A DNA stretch of 64,000 nt, taken from Chitinophagaceae bacterium (lineage in GTDB: Bacteria > Bacteroidota > Bacteroidia > Chitinophagales > Chitinophagaceae). Of the stretch, positions 41,891 through 49,972 are shown piece after piece. The notes under the pieces were generated by a model, which was given only the letters and a program-made list of their open reading frames with translations, was not told where the DNA came from and ran no database searches. Positions within the stretch are counted from its first letter, which is position 1, and the number at the start of each line of letters is the position of its first letter. The stretch spans positions 1 through 64,000 of the forward strand of contig JACMLY010000090.1 in assembly GCA_014379345.1 (NCBI GenBank). The letters are read 5' to 3'. Made by a program: the position numbers and the translations under genes.

Positions 41891-42727
41891 ATGGTAAAAT
41901 TCATACGCGGTAAACCACTTTGGGTTCATATTCTTGTTGCGATTGCATTGGTCTTCATTTTACTATTTCTATTTTTATGGTCCCTGGGTTTTGTTACCAA
42001 ACATGGAAACACCCTCACGATCCCTTCTGTTAATGGAAGGTCGTTGGCAGATGCGCAAAAGATATTAGAGGAGAGAGGATTTGAAATTGAGATCCAGGAT
42101 TCTGTTTTTGTTGATACGGCTGCGCCACGTTCTGTTTTGCGCCAATTTCCGGAGGCAGATGCCGTAGTGAAACAAAACCGGACCGTTTATCTTACTATCA
42201 GCAGGGCAGTGGCACCTACCATAGATATGCCTAATCTTGAAGGAGTGAGTTTCCGTAATGCCGAAATGGTATTGCGCCAATATGGTCTCAGACTAGAGGA
42301 TACGGTATTCAAACCCGATTTTGCCAAAAATGCCGTTTTGGAACAACAATTTAATGGGGAGCGAATAAAACCAGGTACCAAAATAAGGATGGGAAGTGGA
42401 ATTGTACTTATACTTGGCAGTGGTTTAGGCCAGGATGAATTTAGTGTTCCGGATATGTTTGCCTTAACATTTGCAGATGCCAAAGCTTACCTGGAAGCCA
42501 GTGGATTGAATTTAGGAGCTCCTGTTTTTGATCCGGACGTGCGGGACTCTTCCAATGCATTTGTTTACCGCCAAAGTCCGCAGAGGTTTACCGAAGACCG
42601 CCGGATAAATCGAATCCGGCAGGGACAATCCGTTGATGTTTGGTTAAGCGTTCAGAAACCGATCAGGCAGGCAGACTCTACTTTACAGCAGCCCGCTCCG
42701 GGTACGCCTACACCAAACCAATACTAA
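41891..42727 (+). CDS. Membrane-anchored PASTA-domain protein
   Basis: 278 residues: one N-terminal membrane segment (~12-34) and three PASTA repeats (~42-107, 110-177, 184-256) in the periplasm, then a Pro/Thr tail. PASTA domains bind peptidoglycan fragments or uncrosslinked muropeptides. In other bacteria they are fused to Ser/Thr kinases or penicillin-binding proteins; here they stand alone, next to ddl. A peptidoglycan-sensing or anchoring function is inferred from domain plus neighbour. An ATTAGCGTC-type repeat lies just before its start. Confidence 0.9.
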   Translation: MVKFIRGKPLWVHILVAIALVFILLFLFLWSLGFVTKHGNTLTIPSVNGRSLADAQKILEERGFEIEIQDSVFVDTAAPRSVLRQFPEADAVVKQNRTVYLTISRAVAPTIDMPNLEGVSFRNAEMVLRQYGLRLEDTVFKPDFAKNAVLEQQFNGERIKPGTKIRMGSGIVLILGSGLGQDEFSVPDMFALTFADAKAYLEASGLNLGAPVFDPDVRDSSNAFVYRQSPQRFTEDRRINRIRQGQSVDVWLSVQKPIRQADSTLQQPAPGTPTPNQY

Positions 42728-42737
42728 AATAGATTGC

Positions 42738-43052
42738 ATGCAAAATATTACGATTGACGAAGTCAAAAGCCGCATAAATGCCGGAGAGAAAATAAACCTG
42801 GTCGATGTAAGAGAACCGGGAGAAAATGCAGAATTCAATATCGGCGGCATTTTGATACCGCTCGGCAAAATCCAGATCATGCAGGTAGATGAGATCGAAG
42901 ATCTGAAAGAACAAGAAATAGTTTGTTATTGCCGTAGTGGCAACCGGAGTGGACAGGCATGCATCATCCTGGACATGCTTGGCTTTAAGAATACAAAAAA
43001 CCTGGCGGGTGGTATGTTAGGCTGGCAGGAGAAATTTGGAACGGCAAAATAA
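42738..43052 (+). CDS. Single-domain rhodanese-like protein
   Basis: 104 residues with one rhodanese domain. LVDVREPGENAEFNIGG is the first signature; the active-site loop VCYCRSGNRSGQAC has catalytic C65 followed by RSGNRS as in single-domain sulfurtransferases. It transfers sulfane sulfur in the cytoplasm (GlpE/PspE-like, without a signal peptide). It starts 10 bp after the PASTA gene stop, so it belongs to the ddl operon, although no functional link is known. Confidence 0.93.
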   Translation: MQNITIDEVKSRINAGEKINLVDVREPGENAEFNIGGILIPLGKIQIMQVDEIEDLKEQEIVCYCRSGNRSGQACIILDMLGFKNTKNLAGGMLGWQEKFGTAK

Positions 43053-43057
43053 ACGAC

Positions 43058-44257
43058 TTACTGAGAAACAAGTTTCAGGTTCGGTTCTATTGCCCAGGAA
43101 GTAAATTGTTTTTCAATCACCGGAGCTTGTGCTCCGCCATCATGAACATAATACCTGAATTTCGCCCGGTAAAACGCGCCCGGTGCAATAAAAAAAGGAC
43201 CATCCACCACCGGCGAATAAGCCCAATAAGGCATGGAAGGATGAACCCGAATCGCCTGGGGATACCTGAAATTGGATGGATGATTAAATACTGAAACACC
43301 GGCTGTTCCCTCATCGATCTTGCCCGATGCGTCTACCCATCTTGCATGCGTTGCATTGGCGCCTGAATCCCTGATCCCCTCACTCGTAAGAATGTTCCAA
43401 TGCTCTTTAAAATTTTTTGGGTCTTCGCCATTCCATTTCCGGCTTCCACGGAATGCAAGGCCGCCATAGTGATACGTGTTTAAAAACAAAGTATCGTTTG
43501 TAGTATTCTGTTGTTCTGATTCGAGGTCAAATAAAAAATAGTCGTCAGAAGGATAGATGGTGAGCGTCCATTTTTCTTTCAACACTTCACCAAATTCAAC
43601 GCTTTTATGCCTTAAGCTGGTTTTAATTTGCGACACCACTGGTCCATGTATTATTTCAAGCAACTTTACATGTTCAACGGTTCCTTTTTTTGAATGCTGG
43701 TTCCAGAAATCAACAGAAGCTTTTTTGAAGGTTGCATTTGTCCATGCAGTAAAGATGGCATGTTGGTGTAAATGACCAAGTGGAAAATCATCTGTTAAAA
43801 TCTTACCGGAAGGAGAATAGAGGGGATGAAGAAATCCGCTTCTCCTGTAATACGATGGGCTATCCGGTGGTGGCATTGCTTCTTTAATATGATAAAAAAA
43901 AACTGGTTTGTCTTTTACTTTTACCAGTAATCCGTTTGGTTTTTTTTCTATTAATATTGGGGGTTGGTTATTATTTTTCTTTTCAGGAACGATCAGATAT
44001 TTATGGATTCCGATGGCCATTTTTTCTTCGGAAATGAATACAAGTGTCATGCTATCCAATAATTGGGCAGGGATGGCTGTCTGCGTTGATTGATTAATAA
44101 GTCTGTAAGAAGTATTTGCCGGCAGAGGTTTTTCCAATTGAACACGCACCGGAGTGGCGGGTTGATCTGCCACAGCCACAGAAATATGAATGAATACTTT
44201 CTGAGCAGAAGAAGTATAGAAAGCAATCAACAGAAGGAAGCCGGTAAGCTTTTTCAT
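43058..44257 (-). CDS. Exported DUF6807 (PmoA-like) protein
   Basis: 399 residues from the Met at 44257 (MKKLTGFLLLIAFYTSSAQ, signal peptide); the Met at 44272 is too far upstream. The mature domain is the DUF6807/PmoA family: SGFLHPLYSPSGKILTDDFP, GHLHQHAIFTAW, YHYGGLAFRGSRKW and the C-terminal FIAPGAFYRAKFRYYVHDGG. The name PmoA comes from a few annotated homologues; there is no evidence of methane oxidation. In Bacteroidota these proteins sit with carbohydrate genes and are probably periplasmic enzymes or binding proteins. It converges with the rhodanese gene (5 bp between stops). Confidence 0.88.
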   Translation of the reverse strand: MKKLTGFLLLIAFYTSSAQKVFIHISVAVADQPATPVRVQLEKPLPANTSYRLINQSTQTAIPAQLLDSMTLVFISEEKMAIGIHKYLIVPEKKNNNQPPILIEKKPNGLLVKVKDKPVFFYHIKEAMPPPDSPSYYRRSGFLHPLYSPSGKILTDDFPLGHLHQHAIFTAWTNATFKKASVDFWNQHSKKGTVEHVKLLEIIHGPVVSQIKTSLRHKSVEFGEVLKEKWTLTIYPSDDYFLFDLESEQQNTTNDTLFLNTYHYGGLAFRGSRKWNGEDPKNFKEHWNILTSEGIRDSGANATHARWVDASGKIDEGTAGVSVFNHPSNFRYPQAIRVHPSMPYWAYSPVVDGPFFIAPGAFYRAKFRYYVHDGGAQAPVIEKQFTSWAIEPNLKLVSQ

Positions 44258-44308
44258 GGTAGATAATTCCACCTTAAATTACATGAATTTGTCTGATTGG
44301 CTGAAGGG

Positions 44309-44362
44309 TTGCCACGGATTACATGGATTAGCACGGATTAAATCCGTGCTAATCCGTGGCAA
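44309..44362 (-). terminator. TTGCCACGGATT-type inverted repeat after the TonB receptor
   Basis: Right arm AATCCGTGCTAATCCGTGGC ends with AA at 44362; the left arm TTGCCACGGATTA (44309-) matches it except for a 6-bp insertion. Seven A follow on the plus strand; on the minus strand it lies 11 bp past the receptor stop. Member of the dyad family at 2491, 9429 and 34326. Confidence 0.7.
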
Positions 44363-44372
44363 AAAAATTGAC

Positions 44373-46733
44373 TTAAAGTTTGATGTTCAATGCCATCATA
44401 AGGTTGGTGCCTGCCATCGGGTAATAATAGTTTTCGGTTGTTACCGCCCCGCCAGCCAGGTAGCTGAAGCTGTAGCCGTTCGGTTCATACTTTTTATTGA
44501 AAATATTATTCACCAGTAAAACAAGGTTGGATTCTTTAAAAAGAAATCGCTTCAGCGTATAAGTAAGTCTGATATCCTGCACATAGTAAGGATCTAAACT
44601 TCGGTTTGTATTGGAAGTATTATCAAGGTATTGCCTGCTCACATATTTGCCGGATAAACTGATCTCGGCATTTTTTATGGGAATAAGGTGGAGCGCCATG
44701 CCACTTACCAATGAAGGAGAGAAAGAAATATCGGTAGATGTATATGGAATCGATTTTTGTCCGCCATTATCATAGTCATCATAATATTCCGTAAAATTAT
44801 CGATCCGGTTCCTGCTCCAGGTTGCATTTGCTGAAATAGACAGCCAGTCAGAAATTTTTGAACTTCCCTGTAATTCAATGCCGAACCTGTAACTGGCGGC
44901 AATATTTGTTCTCGCATATGCACCCACGTCATTTACTTTGCCCGTAAGTACTAGTTGATTGTTGTATTTCATATAATACAGCGTGGCACCCCAGCTATTC
45001 AATGCGTTTTTCTTTTCGATGCCCAATTCAATATCATGCAGCCGTTCAGGTTTTGGCTGTTGTTGTCCGGCTTCAAAATCGTCACGATTGGGTTCTTTAT
45101 TTGCAATTGAGTATGAGGCATACAGCTGGTAGTCCTTATCACTATAAGTCACTCCTATTTTAGGATTTACAAAATGGTAATTATTCCGGGATTTTAAAGC
45201 AGGGTTATCTCTGAATCCACCAATAGCATATAACACTTTCCTGTATTGAACATCTGCAAAGGCTTCCAGTTTTTCGAAGAGTTTTCGTTGATATTTTGCG
45301 TATACATTGATATCGGTTTTATATGCGTCAAGATCGTACCATCTGTGATCATCAGCGACACCTGCCTCTGCCCATATAACATGGCCGAAATGATTGCCAT
45401 CATAGCGTGTCCATCCACCACCTATTGTGAGTTGGTGAGGGATGGTTTTATAATGGAAAGAGATAACCTGGCCGTAAAAATTATTTTGTAACCATAAACG
45501 ACGAATCAGATCTGTCTTAAACATGGTGTCATTGCCCTGAATAAAATCCGGTAAACCATAGTCTGCATAATTTTCTCCTGTCTTATATTGCTCATAGTAT
45601 CCTTTACCCTGCGTTAGAAATAATGCGGTATTCAGCGTTATTTTGTTATTCAGTTGGTGGTTGACGAATAGTTGATAATGATCCTGCCTGTAATTATCCG
45701 TTTCATCTTTGTAGGGTTCATCTTGTTTTTCTGTGCCGGCATAGTTAACAGTTCGATTGTCTCGCAGGTCTGTTTCCAGTACGCCGTACCATGCCTGGTA
45801 GGTTTTTTCCTTTCCTGACAAAATATTTACCCGAACAGACGTTTTTTTATTGAGATAAGCTCCCGAAAGGGAAAAGGACTCCAGATCGGTGCTTGCCCTA
45901 TCGATGTAACCATCGCTTGAAATTTTTGAAAGGCGGGCGTCAATCGTGAAATGATCATTGATCAGGCCGCTGCCCAGCTTAACAGTATGTTTCCAGGTAT
46001 TGAAAGAGCCATAACCATTATTGATCTCACAGTAAGGATTTGTGTTCACCTCATTCGTACTGAAATTGATGGTCGCACCAAACGCCCCTGCACCATTTGA
46101 CGAAGTTCCTACACCTCGTTGGATCTGAATATTATTTATGGAAGAAGCAAGATCGGGCAGGTTTACGAAAAACAATCCCTGCGATTCAGCATCATTGTAA
46201 GGAATGCCATTAATCGTCATATTGATCCGGGTGGCATCACTACCGCGGATTCGTAATCCGGTGTACCCGATCCCGTTTCCGGCGTCAGAATGAACGATCA
46301 CGGAAGGGGTCTGGTTCAAAATAAAAGGCAGGTCCTGCCCGAGATTTAGTTTTTCAATTTCCTTTTTTGAGATATTTGTTTTAGTAAAGGGCGCTTTTTC
46401 CCCTGCCCTTGTCGCCCTCACTTCAACCGGCTGCATAAATAGGTTGATCCTTTCCAGTTTAAAGGCTGTTTTTTGACCAGTGGGCTGAATGCCGCCTTCA
46501 TAGGTTCTAAACCCGATGGCTGATATCCTGATGGCATATGTCCTTGGCTTTAATTTTTTGAATTCAAATTCGCCGGAATCGCTGGAAATCAGAAACCCTG
46601 CATTGTCAAGTTCAATAGTAGCCGACGCAATGGCTGCGCCGGTAGCGGCATCTGTTACTTTACCGGGCAGGTTTTGTGCAACAACTGTCCGGGTTAATAA
46701 TAAGTAGCAAATCCCAAAAAGCATTTTTTTCAT
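44373..46733 (-). CDS. TonB-dependent receptor, probably for thiamin
   Basis: 786 residues with a signal peptide (KKMLFGICYLLLTRTVVAQN). Domain order: carboxypeptidase-like regulatory domain (~22-100), plug (~115-235; LPFILNQTPSVIV, GSDATRINMTINGIPYND, GVGTSSNGAGAFGATINFST), 22-strand barrel to the end. It imports a large or scarce substrate across the outer membrane with TonB energy. A TPP riboswitch directly upstream on the same strand makes thiamin or its phosphates the likely substrate. Similar riboswitch-controlled receptors are known in Bacteroidota. It is transcribed alone; the inverted repeat at 44309 follows. Confidence 0.93.
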   Translation of the reverse strand: MKKMLFGICYLLLTRTVVAQNLPGKVTDAATGAAIASATIELDNAGFLISSDSGEFEFKKLKPRTYAIRISAIGFRTYEGGIQPTGQKTAFKLERINLFMQPVEVRATRAGEKAPFTKTNISKKEIEKLNLGQDLPFILNQTPSVIVHSDAGNGIGYTGLRIRGSDATRINMTINGIPYNDAESQGLFFVNLPDLASSINNIQIQRGVGTSSNGAGAFGATINFSTNEVNTNPYCEINNGYGSFNTWKHTVKLGSGLINDHFTIDARLSKISSDGYIDRASTDLESFSLSGAYLNKKTSVRVNILSGKEKTYQAWYGVLETDLRDNRTVNYAGTEKQDEPYKDETDNYRQDHYQLFVNHQLNNKITLNTALFLTQGKGYYEQYKTGENYADYGLPDFIQGNDTMFKTDLIRRLWLQNNFYGQVISFHYKTIPHQLTIGGGWTRYDGNHFGHVIWAEAGVADDHRWYDLDAYKTDINVYAKYQRKLFEKLEAFADVQYRKVLYAIGGFRDNPALKSRNNYHFVNPKIGVTYSDKDYQLYASYSIANKEPNRDDFEAGQQQPKPERLHDIELGIEKKNALNSWGATLYYMKYNNQLVLTGKVNDVGAYARTNIAASYRFGIELQGSSKISDWLSISANATWSRNRIDNFTEYYDDYDNGGQKSIPYTSTDISFSPSLVSGMALHLIPIKNAEISLSGKYVSRQYLDNTSNTNRSLDPYYVQDIRLTYTLKRFLFKESNLVLLVNNIFNKKYEPNGYSFSYLAGGAVTTENYYYPMAGTNLMMALNIKL

Positions 46734-46807
46734 TTACTGAAGATTTAATTGAAAAAATGATTTAAGAGAAATGCTGCGAAAGCGAAGTGTAGAATAATAA
46801 GCTGTAC

Positions 46808-46892
46808 TACCTTCCCTGCGCAGGCATTACCCTGGTCAGGTTCAACGGGTCTTATCTCAGCCTACACTAAACTTAGTGGAAGCACCCCGGGA
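46808..46892 (-). promoter_or_regulatory. TPP riboswitch (THI element)
   Basis: Reading the minus strand: CCCGGGGTGCTTCC, CTGAGATAAGACCC, GTTGAACCTGACCAGGGTAA and TGCCTGCGCAGGGAAGG. These are the conserved GGGGTGC, CTGAGA, ACCCTT-like, GAACCTGA and GCGnAGGGA parts of the THI box, all in order. It lies 75 bp upstream of the TonB receptor start, so it should switch off that gene when thiamin pyrophosphate is plentiful. Confidence 0.96.
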
Positions 46893-46904
46893 ATCTGAAA
46901 AGCG

Positions 46905-46938
46905 CTTCACAGAAGTAACTGTGAAGTATACAAAGATA
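46905..46938 (-). promoter_or_regulatory. -7 box and 5' hairpin upstream of the riboswitch
   Basis: TATCTTTG (minus strand, 46938-46931) matches TAnnTTTG; no TTTG -33 box. The expected start near 46924 would put a perfect 8-bp hairpin (CTTCACAG, loop of 6, CTGTGAAG; 46926-46905) at the 5' end of the leader, ahead of the riboswitch. Confidence 0.55.
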
Positions 46939-46997
46939 AGGGCATTTTTTTTCTATTAATTGTAACATTTTGGTTTAGCCAACCGTCAGACAGGGAA

Positions 46998-47032
46998 GTT
47001 TATTGTTTGTAGCTTGTCGTTTGTGGTTCTTA
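46998..47032. repeat. Heptamer block, 5 units (GTTTGTA type)
   Basis: GTTTATT, GTTTGTA, GCTTGTC, GTTTGTG, GTTCTTA. Together with the riboswitch region it fills the 409-bp gap before the GIN-domain genes; nothing else is recognised there. Confidence 0.75.
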
Positions 47033-47142
47033 GCAAAAAGATCTTGATTTTTGTTTGAAGGATAGTAGACAGCCGATTAAACCACAAATCATCACCCTTG
47101 CAACATTTATTCTATAACGCTGTCTTTTAAAAAATAAAAATT

Positions 47143-47859
47143 ATGAAGGTTTTCAGATTACTCCCGCTTGTTTTATTGGTGTCCACTTTCCTGATGGCTC
47201 AGAAACAAGTCAATGATCCCAATGCAGAAAGCCGTGATGTAAAGGGATTTCATGCCGTTAAAGTGTCTACAGGTATTCAGCTGATGTTAAGTCAGGGTAG
47301 CACTGAAGCAGTTGCAGTCAGTGCCAATTCTGATGAGCATCGTAATAAAATCAAAACCATCGTAGAGAATGGCGTATTGAAGATTTATTACGACAATGAT
47401 TCATGGAAGTCCTGGAGAAATGGCGATAAAAAACTGAAGGCCTACGTGTCCGTAATAAATCTGGATGGCCTCGATGTTTCGGCAGGAGCCAGTATTATCA
47501 TAGAAGGCACGGTTAAAACCAATAAACTCAGCGTGGATGCATCCAGTGGAGCCGTTCTCAAAGGCAACATAGATGTTACTACTCTTACTATAGATCAGAG
47601 TAGCGGCTCAGTGATCAATCTTTCCGGTACCGTGGTCGACCTGAGCATCGATGGAAGCAGCGGAAGCGTTCTCCATGGTTATGATCTTACCGCGCAAAAT
47701 TGCGATGTTGATACAAGTAGTGGCGGAGGCGTGCAGGTTACTGTCAATAAGGAGCTTTCAGTTGAAGCCAGCAGTGGTGGATATGTAAACTATAAGGGCC
47801 AGGGAGTCATCAAAAATATAAAGACCAGCAGTGGTGGAAATGTGTCGCGCAAGGGATAA
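47143..47859 (+). CDS. Exported GIN-domain (DUF2807) protein, SSG type
   Basis: 238 residues with a signal peptide (MKVFRLLPLVLLVSTFLMAQ). The whole mature part is one DUF2807 'putative auto-transporter adhesin head' domain, a beta-helix of repeated strands. The turn motif SSG recurs at near-regular spacing (DASSGAV, DQSSGSV, DGSSGSV, DTSSGGG, EASSGGY, KTSSGGN). It shares NDPNAE..DVKG.HA.KVS, KIKT.VENGVL and GDKKLKAY with the next gene, a tandem paralogue 23 bp downstream. It lacks an autotransporter barrel; it is probably periplasmic or surface-bound. Function unknown. Confidence 0.9.
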   Translation: MKVFRLLPLVLLVSTFLMAQKQVNDPNAESRDVKGFHAVKVSTGIQLMLSQGSTEAVAVSANSDEHRNKIKTIVENGVLKIYYDNDSWKSWRNGDKKLKAYVSVINLDGLDVSAGASIIIEGTVKTNKLSVDASSGAVLKGNIDVTTLTIDQSSGSVINLSGTVVDLSIDGSSGSVLHGYDLTAQNCDVDTSSGGGVQVTVNKELSVEASSGGYVNYKGQGVIKNIKTSSGGNVSRKG

Positions 47860-47882
47860 TTTTATTTATTAACAAGAAAGCC

Positions 47883-48596
47883 ATGCAAAAAATATGTTTA
47901 TTGCTGCTGATGTCTGTTTTATCAGGTGTGATGTATGGACAGACAAAAGAAGTGAATGACCCCAATGCTGAGGTCCGTAATGTGAAAGGGTACCACGCCA
48001 TCAAAGTATCTCATGCGATCGATCTGTATTTGAGCCAGTCCGAAAATGAAGTAGTCGCAGTTAGTGCCTCTAAAGAAGAGTACAGGAACAAGATTAAAAC
48101 CGAAGTGGAAAATGGAGTATTAAGGATATGGTACGATAATGATTCCAAATGGTCGAGGGGCGATAAAAAATTGAAAGCATATATTTCTTTTAAAACTTTG
48201 GATAAGCTTACTGCTTCGGGGGCCAGTGATATTCGCGTGACAGGAATCATAAAAGCCAATGAGCTCGGGATTATATTGTCTGGGGCCAGTGACTTTGATG
48301 GCGCGATCCAGTCAAACTCCCTGACAGTTGCCCTGAGTGGCGCTTCCGATATGACCGTTACCGGTTCGGTAACCAGCTTAAAAATAGAGGTAAGCGGGGC
48401 CAGTGAATTTAAAGGATACGATCTTCAAGCCGATAATTGTTCGGCAAAAGCAAGCGGCGCATCTGATGTAAGGGTAACAGTCAACAAAGAATTAAATGCG
48501 CAAGCATCAGGAGCAAGCGGCGTTTACTATAAAGGAAATGGTGTTATCAGGGATATAAAGACAAACGGAGCAAGCAACATCAGTAAAAAAAGTTAA
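47883..48596 (+). CDS. Exported GIN-domain (DUF2807) protein, SGAS type
   Basis: 237 residues, signal peptide MQKICLLLLMSVLSGVMYGQ, then one DUF2807 beta-helix. Its turns carry SGAS instead of SSG (TASGASD, ILSGASD, ALSGASD, EVSGASE, KASGASD, QASGASG, TNGASN). It aligns with the upstream paralogue over its full length, so the pair arose by duplication and then drifted to different turn motifs, each spread through the protein. Probably an operon. A terminator follows at 48621. Confidence 0.9.
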   Translation: MQKICLLLLMSVLSGVMYGQTKEVNDPNAEVRNVKGYHAIKVSHAIDLYLSQSENEVVAVSASKEEYRNKIKTEVENGVLRIWYDNDSKWSRGDKKLKAYISFKTLDKLTASGASDIRVTGIIKANELGIILSGASDFDGAIQSNSLTVALSGASDMTVTGSVTSLKIEVSGASEFKGYDLQADNCSAKASGASDVRVTVNKELNAQASGASGVYYKGNGVIRDIKTNGASNISKKS

Positions 48597-48620
48597 GATA
48601 GTTTTAAGAATACGACCAAG

Positions 48621-48645
48621 AGGGCCGAATTTGTGGCCCTTTTTC
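48621..48645 (+). terminator. Intrinsic terminator of the GIN-domain operon
   Basis: AGGGCC (48621-48626), loop of 8, GGCCCT (48635-48640) then TTTT. It lies 24 bp after the second gene's stop. Confidence 0.88.
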
Positions 48646-48653
48646 ATTTTGTG

Positions 48654-48685
48654 TTTGGATAGAAAGTCATCAACCCTTACCTTTG
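48654..48685 (+). promoter_or_regulatory. Promoter of the tRNA-fMet transcript
   Basis: TTTG (48654-48657), 20-bp spacer, TACCTTTG (48678-48685). Full consensus. Transcription would start near 48692, some 80 bases upstream of the tRNA, at the partial tRNA copy. Confidence 0.85.
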
Positions 48686-48695
48686 CTCCCCACAT

Positions 48696-48710
48696 CGCGA
48701 AGTAGAGCAG
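48696..48710 (+). repeat. Partial copy of the tRNA 5' end
   Basis: CGCGAAGTAGAGCAG is identical to bases 1-15 of the tRNA at 48774, preceded by AT in both cases. The following bases do not continue the tRNA, so this is a fragment in the leader, not a second gene. Confidence 0.8.
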
Positions 48711-48773
48711 TCCCGCAAGTATGGGATCGGGCTTAAAGGTGGACAGAACTAAAAAATGTTTAAAATATTATAT

Positions 48774-48845
<72 letters not shown>

Positions 48846-48850
48846 CAACA

Positions 48851-48874
48851 AAGCCTCTGAAAGGAGGTTTTTTT
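48851..48874 (+). terminator. Terminator after tRNA-fMet
   Basis: AAGCCTC (48851-48857), loop TGAAAG, GAGGTTT (48864-48870), then more T. One G-U pair. Close to the tRNA 3' end. Confidence 0.7.
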
Positions 48875-48956
48875 ATTTCACGCAGATTTTGGATTCATGA
48901 GTGTTATTAATGAAGTGTCGTCGTGTAAATAATACACTGCACGATCAGGAAATGAA

Positions 48957-48978
48957 CCCGCATCAGGCGGGCTTTTTT
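48957..48978 (+). terminator. Hairpin with T-run upstream of era
   Basis: CCCGC (48957-48961), GCGGG (48967-48971), C, then TTTTTT. It isolates the era promoter from upstream transcription. Confidence 0.7.
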
Positions 48979-48984
48979 ATTTTT

Positions 48985-48992
48985 TACCTTTG
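48985..48992 (+). promoter_or_regulatory. -7 box TACCTTTG of era
   Basis: Exact TAnnTTTG, 15 bp before the era ATG. The -33 TTTG is not clear. Predicts a very short leader of about 10 bases. Confidence 0.6.
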
Positions 48993-49007
48993 GTGACTTT
49001 TTAAAAA

Positions 49008-49877
49008 ATGAAATCAGGTTTCGTAAGCATATTTGGCAGGCCGAATGCAGGCAAAAGCACTCTTCTGAATGTGTTGATGGGAGAGAAACTGGCCATTGTA
49101 TCACCAAAAGTTCAAACGACCCGCCATCGGATCAAGGGTATAATCACTGAAAAGGATTACCAGGTTATTTTTTCTGATACGCCTGGCATCATCGAACCAA
49201 AATACAAACTGCATGAAAAAATGATGCAGGCTGTAAAAACGGCCATGGAAGATGCTGACCTTGGTTTACTGCTGGTAGATATTAATGAAAAGTGGGAAGA
49301 GGTAAATATGGTTTTTGAATCACTGCATCTAAAGGTTCCAGCAATTGTGGTGATCAATAAACTCGATAAAGCAGACAAAGCGAAACAAGACAGCGCATTT
49401 GCTTTTTTCGGCGTAAAGAATTATTGCAAAGAAATTATTGGAATCTCAGCGTTGAAAGGATCACAGATCGATGAACTAAAGCAGGCTATATTAAAATATT
49501 TGCCCGAAGGCGAGCCTTTTTTTGCAGAAGATGAGATGACGGATCTGCCTACCCGTTTTTTTGTAGCGGAAATGATCAGGGAAAAGATTTTCAATCTTTA
49601 CCAGGAAGAGATACCTTATCACACGACGGTGATCGTGCACGAATTCAAACAAAAATCTACCCTTATTAAAATAGTAGCCGATATCATTGTACAGCGCGAA
49701 ACCCAAAAAGGAATTTTGCTGGGTGAGGGTGGCAAAATGATCCGCCAGCTTGGAACCGAAGCCAGGAAAGATATTGAACAATTTGTTGGACAAAAAGTTT
49801 TCCTGGAACTGTTTGTAAAGGTGCGCCCTAAATGGCGCGATAATGATTTTATGTTAAAGGAGTATGGCTACCATTAG
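49008..49877 (+). CDS. era: GTPase Era
   Basis: 289 residues: GTPase domain with G1 GRPNAGKST, G2 around QTTRHRIKG, G3 DTPG, G4 NKLD, and a C-terminal type-2 KH domain with GILLGEGGKMIRQLG. Era binds the 3' end of 16S rRNA and helps assemble the small ribosomal subunit; its depletion arrests division. It is followed by the double GTPase der 96 bp downstream, separated by a heptamer block; both are ribosome-assembly factors, and co-expression is plausible. Confidence 0.97.
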   Translation: MKSGFVSIFGRPNAGKSTLLNVLMGEKLAIVSPKVQTTRHRIKGIITEKDYQVIFSDTPGIIEPKYKLHEKMMQAVKTAMEDADLGLLLVDINEKWEEVNMVFESLHLKVPAIVVINKLDKADKAKQDSAFAFFGVKNYCKEIIGISALKGSQIDELKQAILKYLPEGEPFFAEDEMTDLPTRFFVAEMIREKIFNLYQEEIPYHTTVIVHEFKQKSTLIKIVADIIVQRETQKGILLGEGGKMIRQLGTEARKDIEQFVGQKVFLELFVKVRPKWRDNDFMLKEYGYH

Positions 49878-49921
49878 GTGAATGGTTAATGTTGGATACT
49901 TTAAGTGAGAAAATGTTCAAT

Positions 49922-49956
49922 ATTCACGATTCACCATAGACCATTCACCTAACACC
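49922..49956. repeat. Heptamer block, 5 units of ATTCACC
   Basis: ATTCACG, ATTCACC, ATAGACC, ATTCACC, TAACACC between era and der. A two-unit GGTGAAT remnant lies at ~49876, allowing a hairpin. Confidence 0.85.
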
Positions 49957-49972
49957 CACAAATAAATAAGAA

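Noticed and set aside
43058..44257. Methane monooxygenase subunit (PmoA)
   Set aside because: The PmoA label of DUF6807 is an annotation artefact; this is a soluble exported protein with no membrane helices beyond the signal peptide.
48696..48772. Second tRNA gene upstream of tRNA-fMet
   Set aside because: Only the first 15 bases match; no anticodon arm, T arm or 3' acceptor follow.
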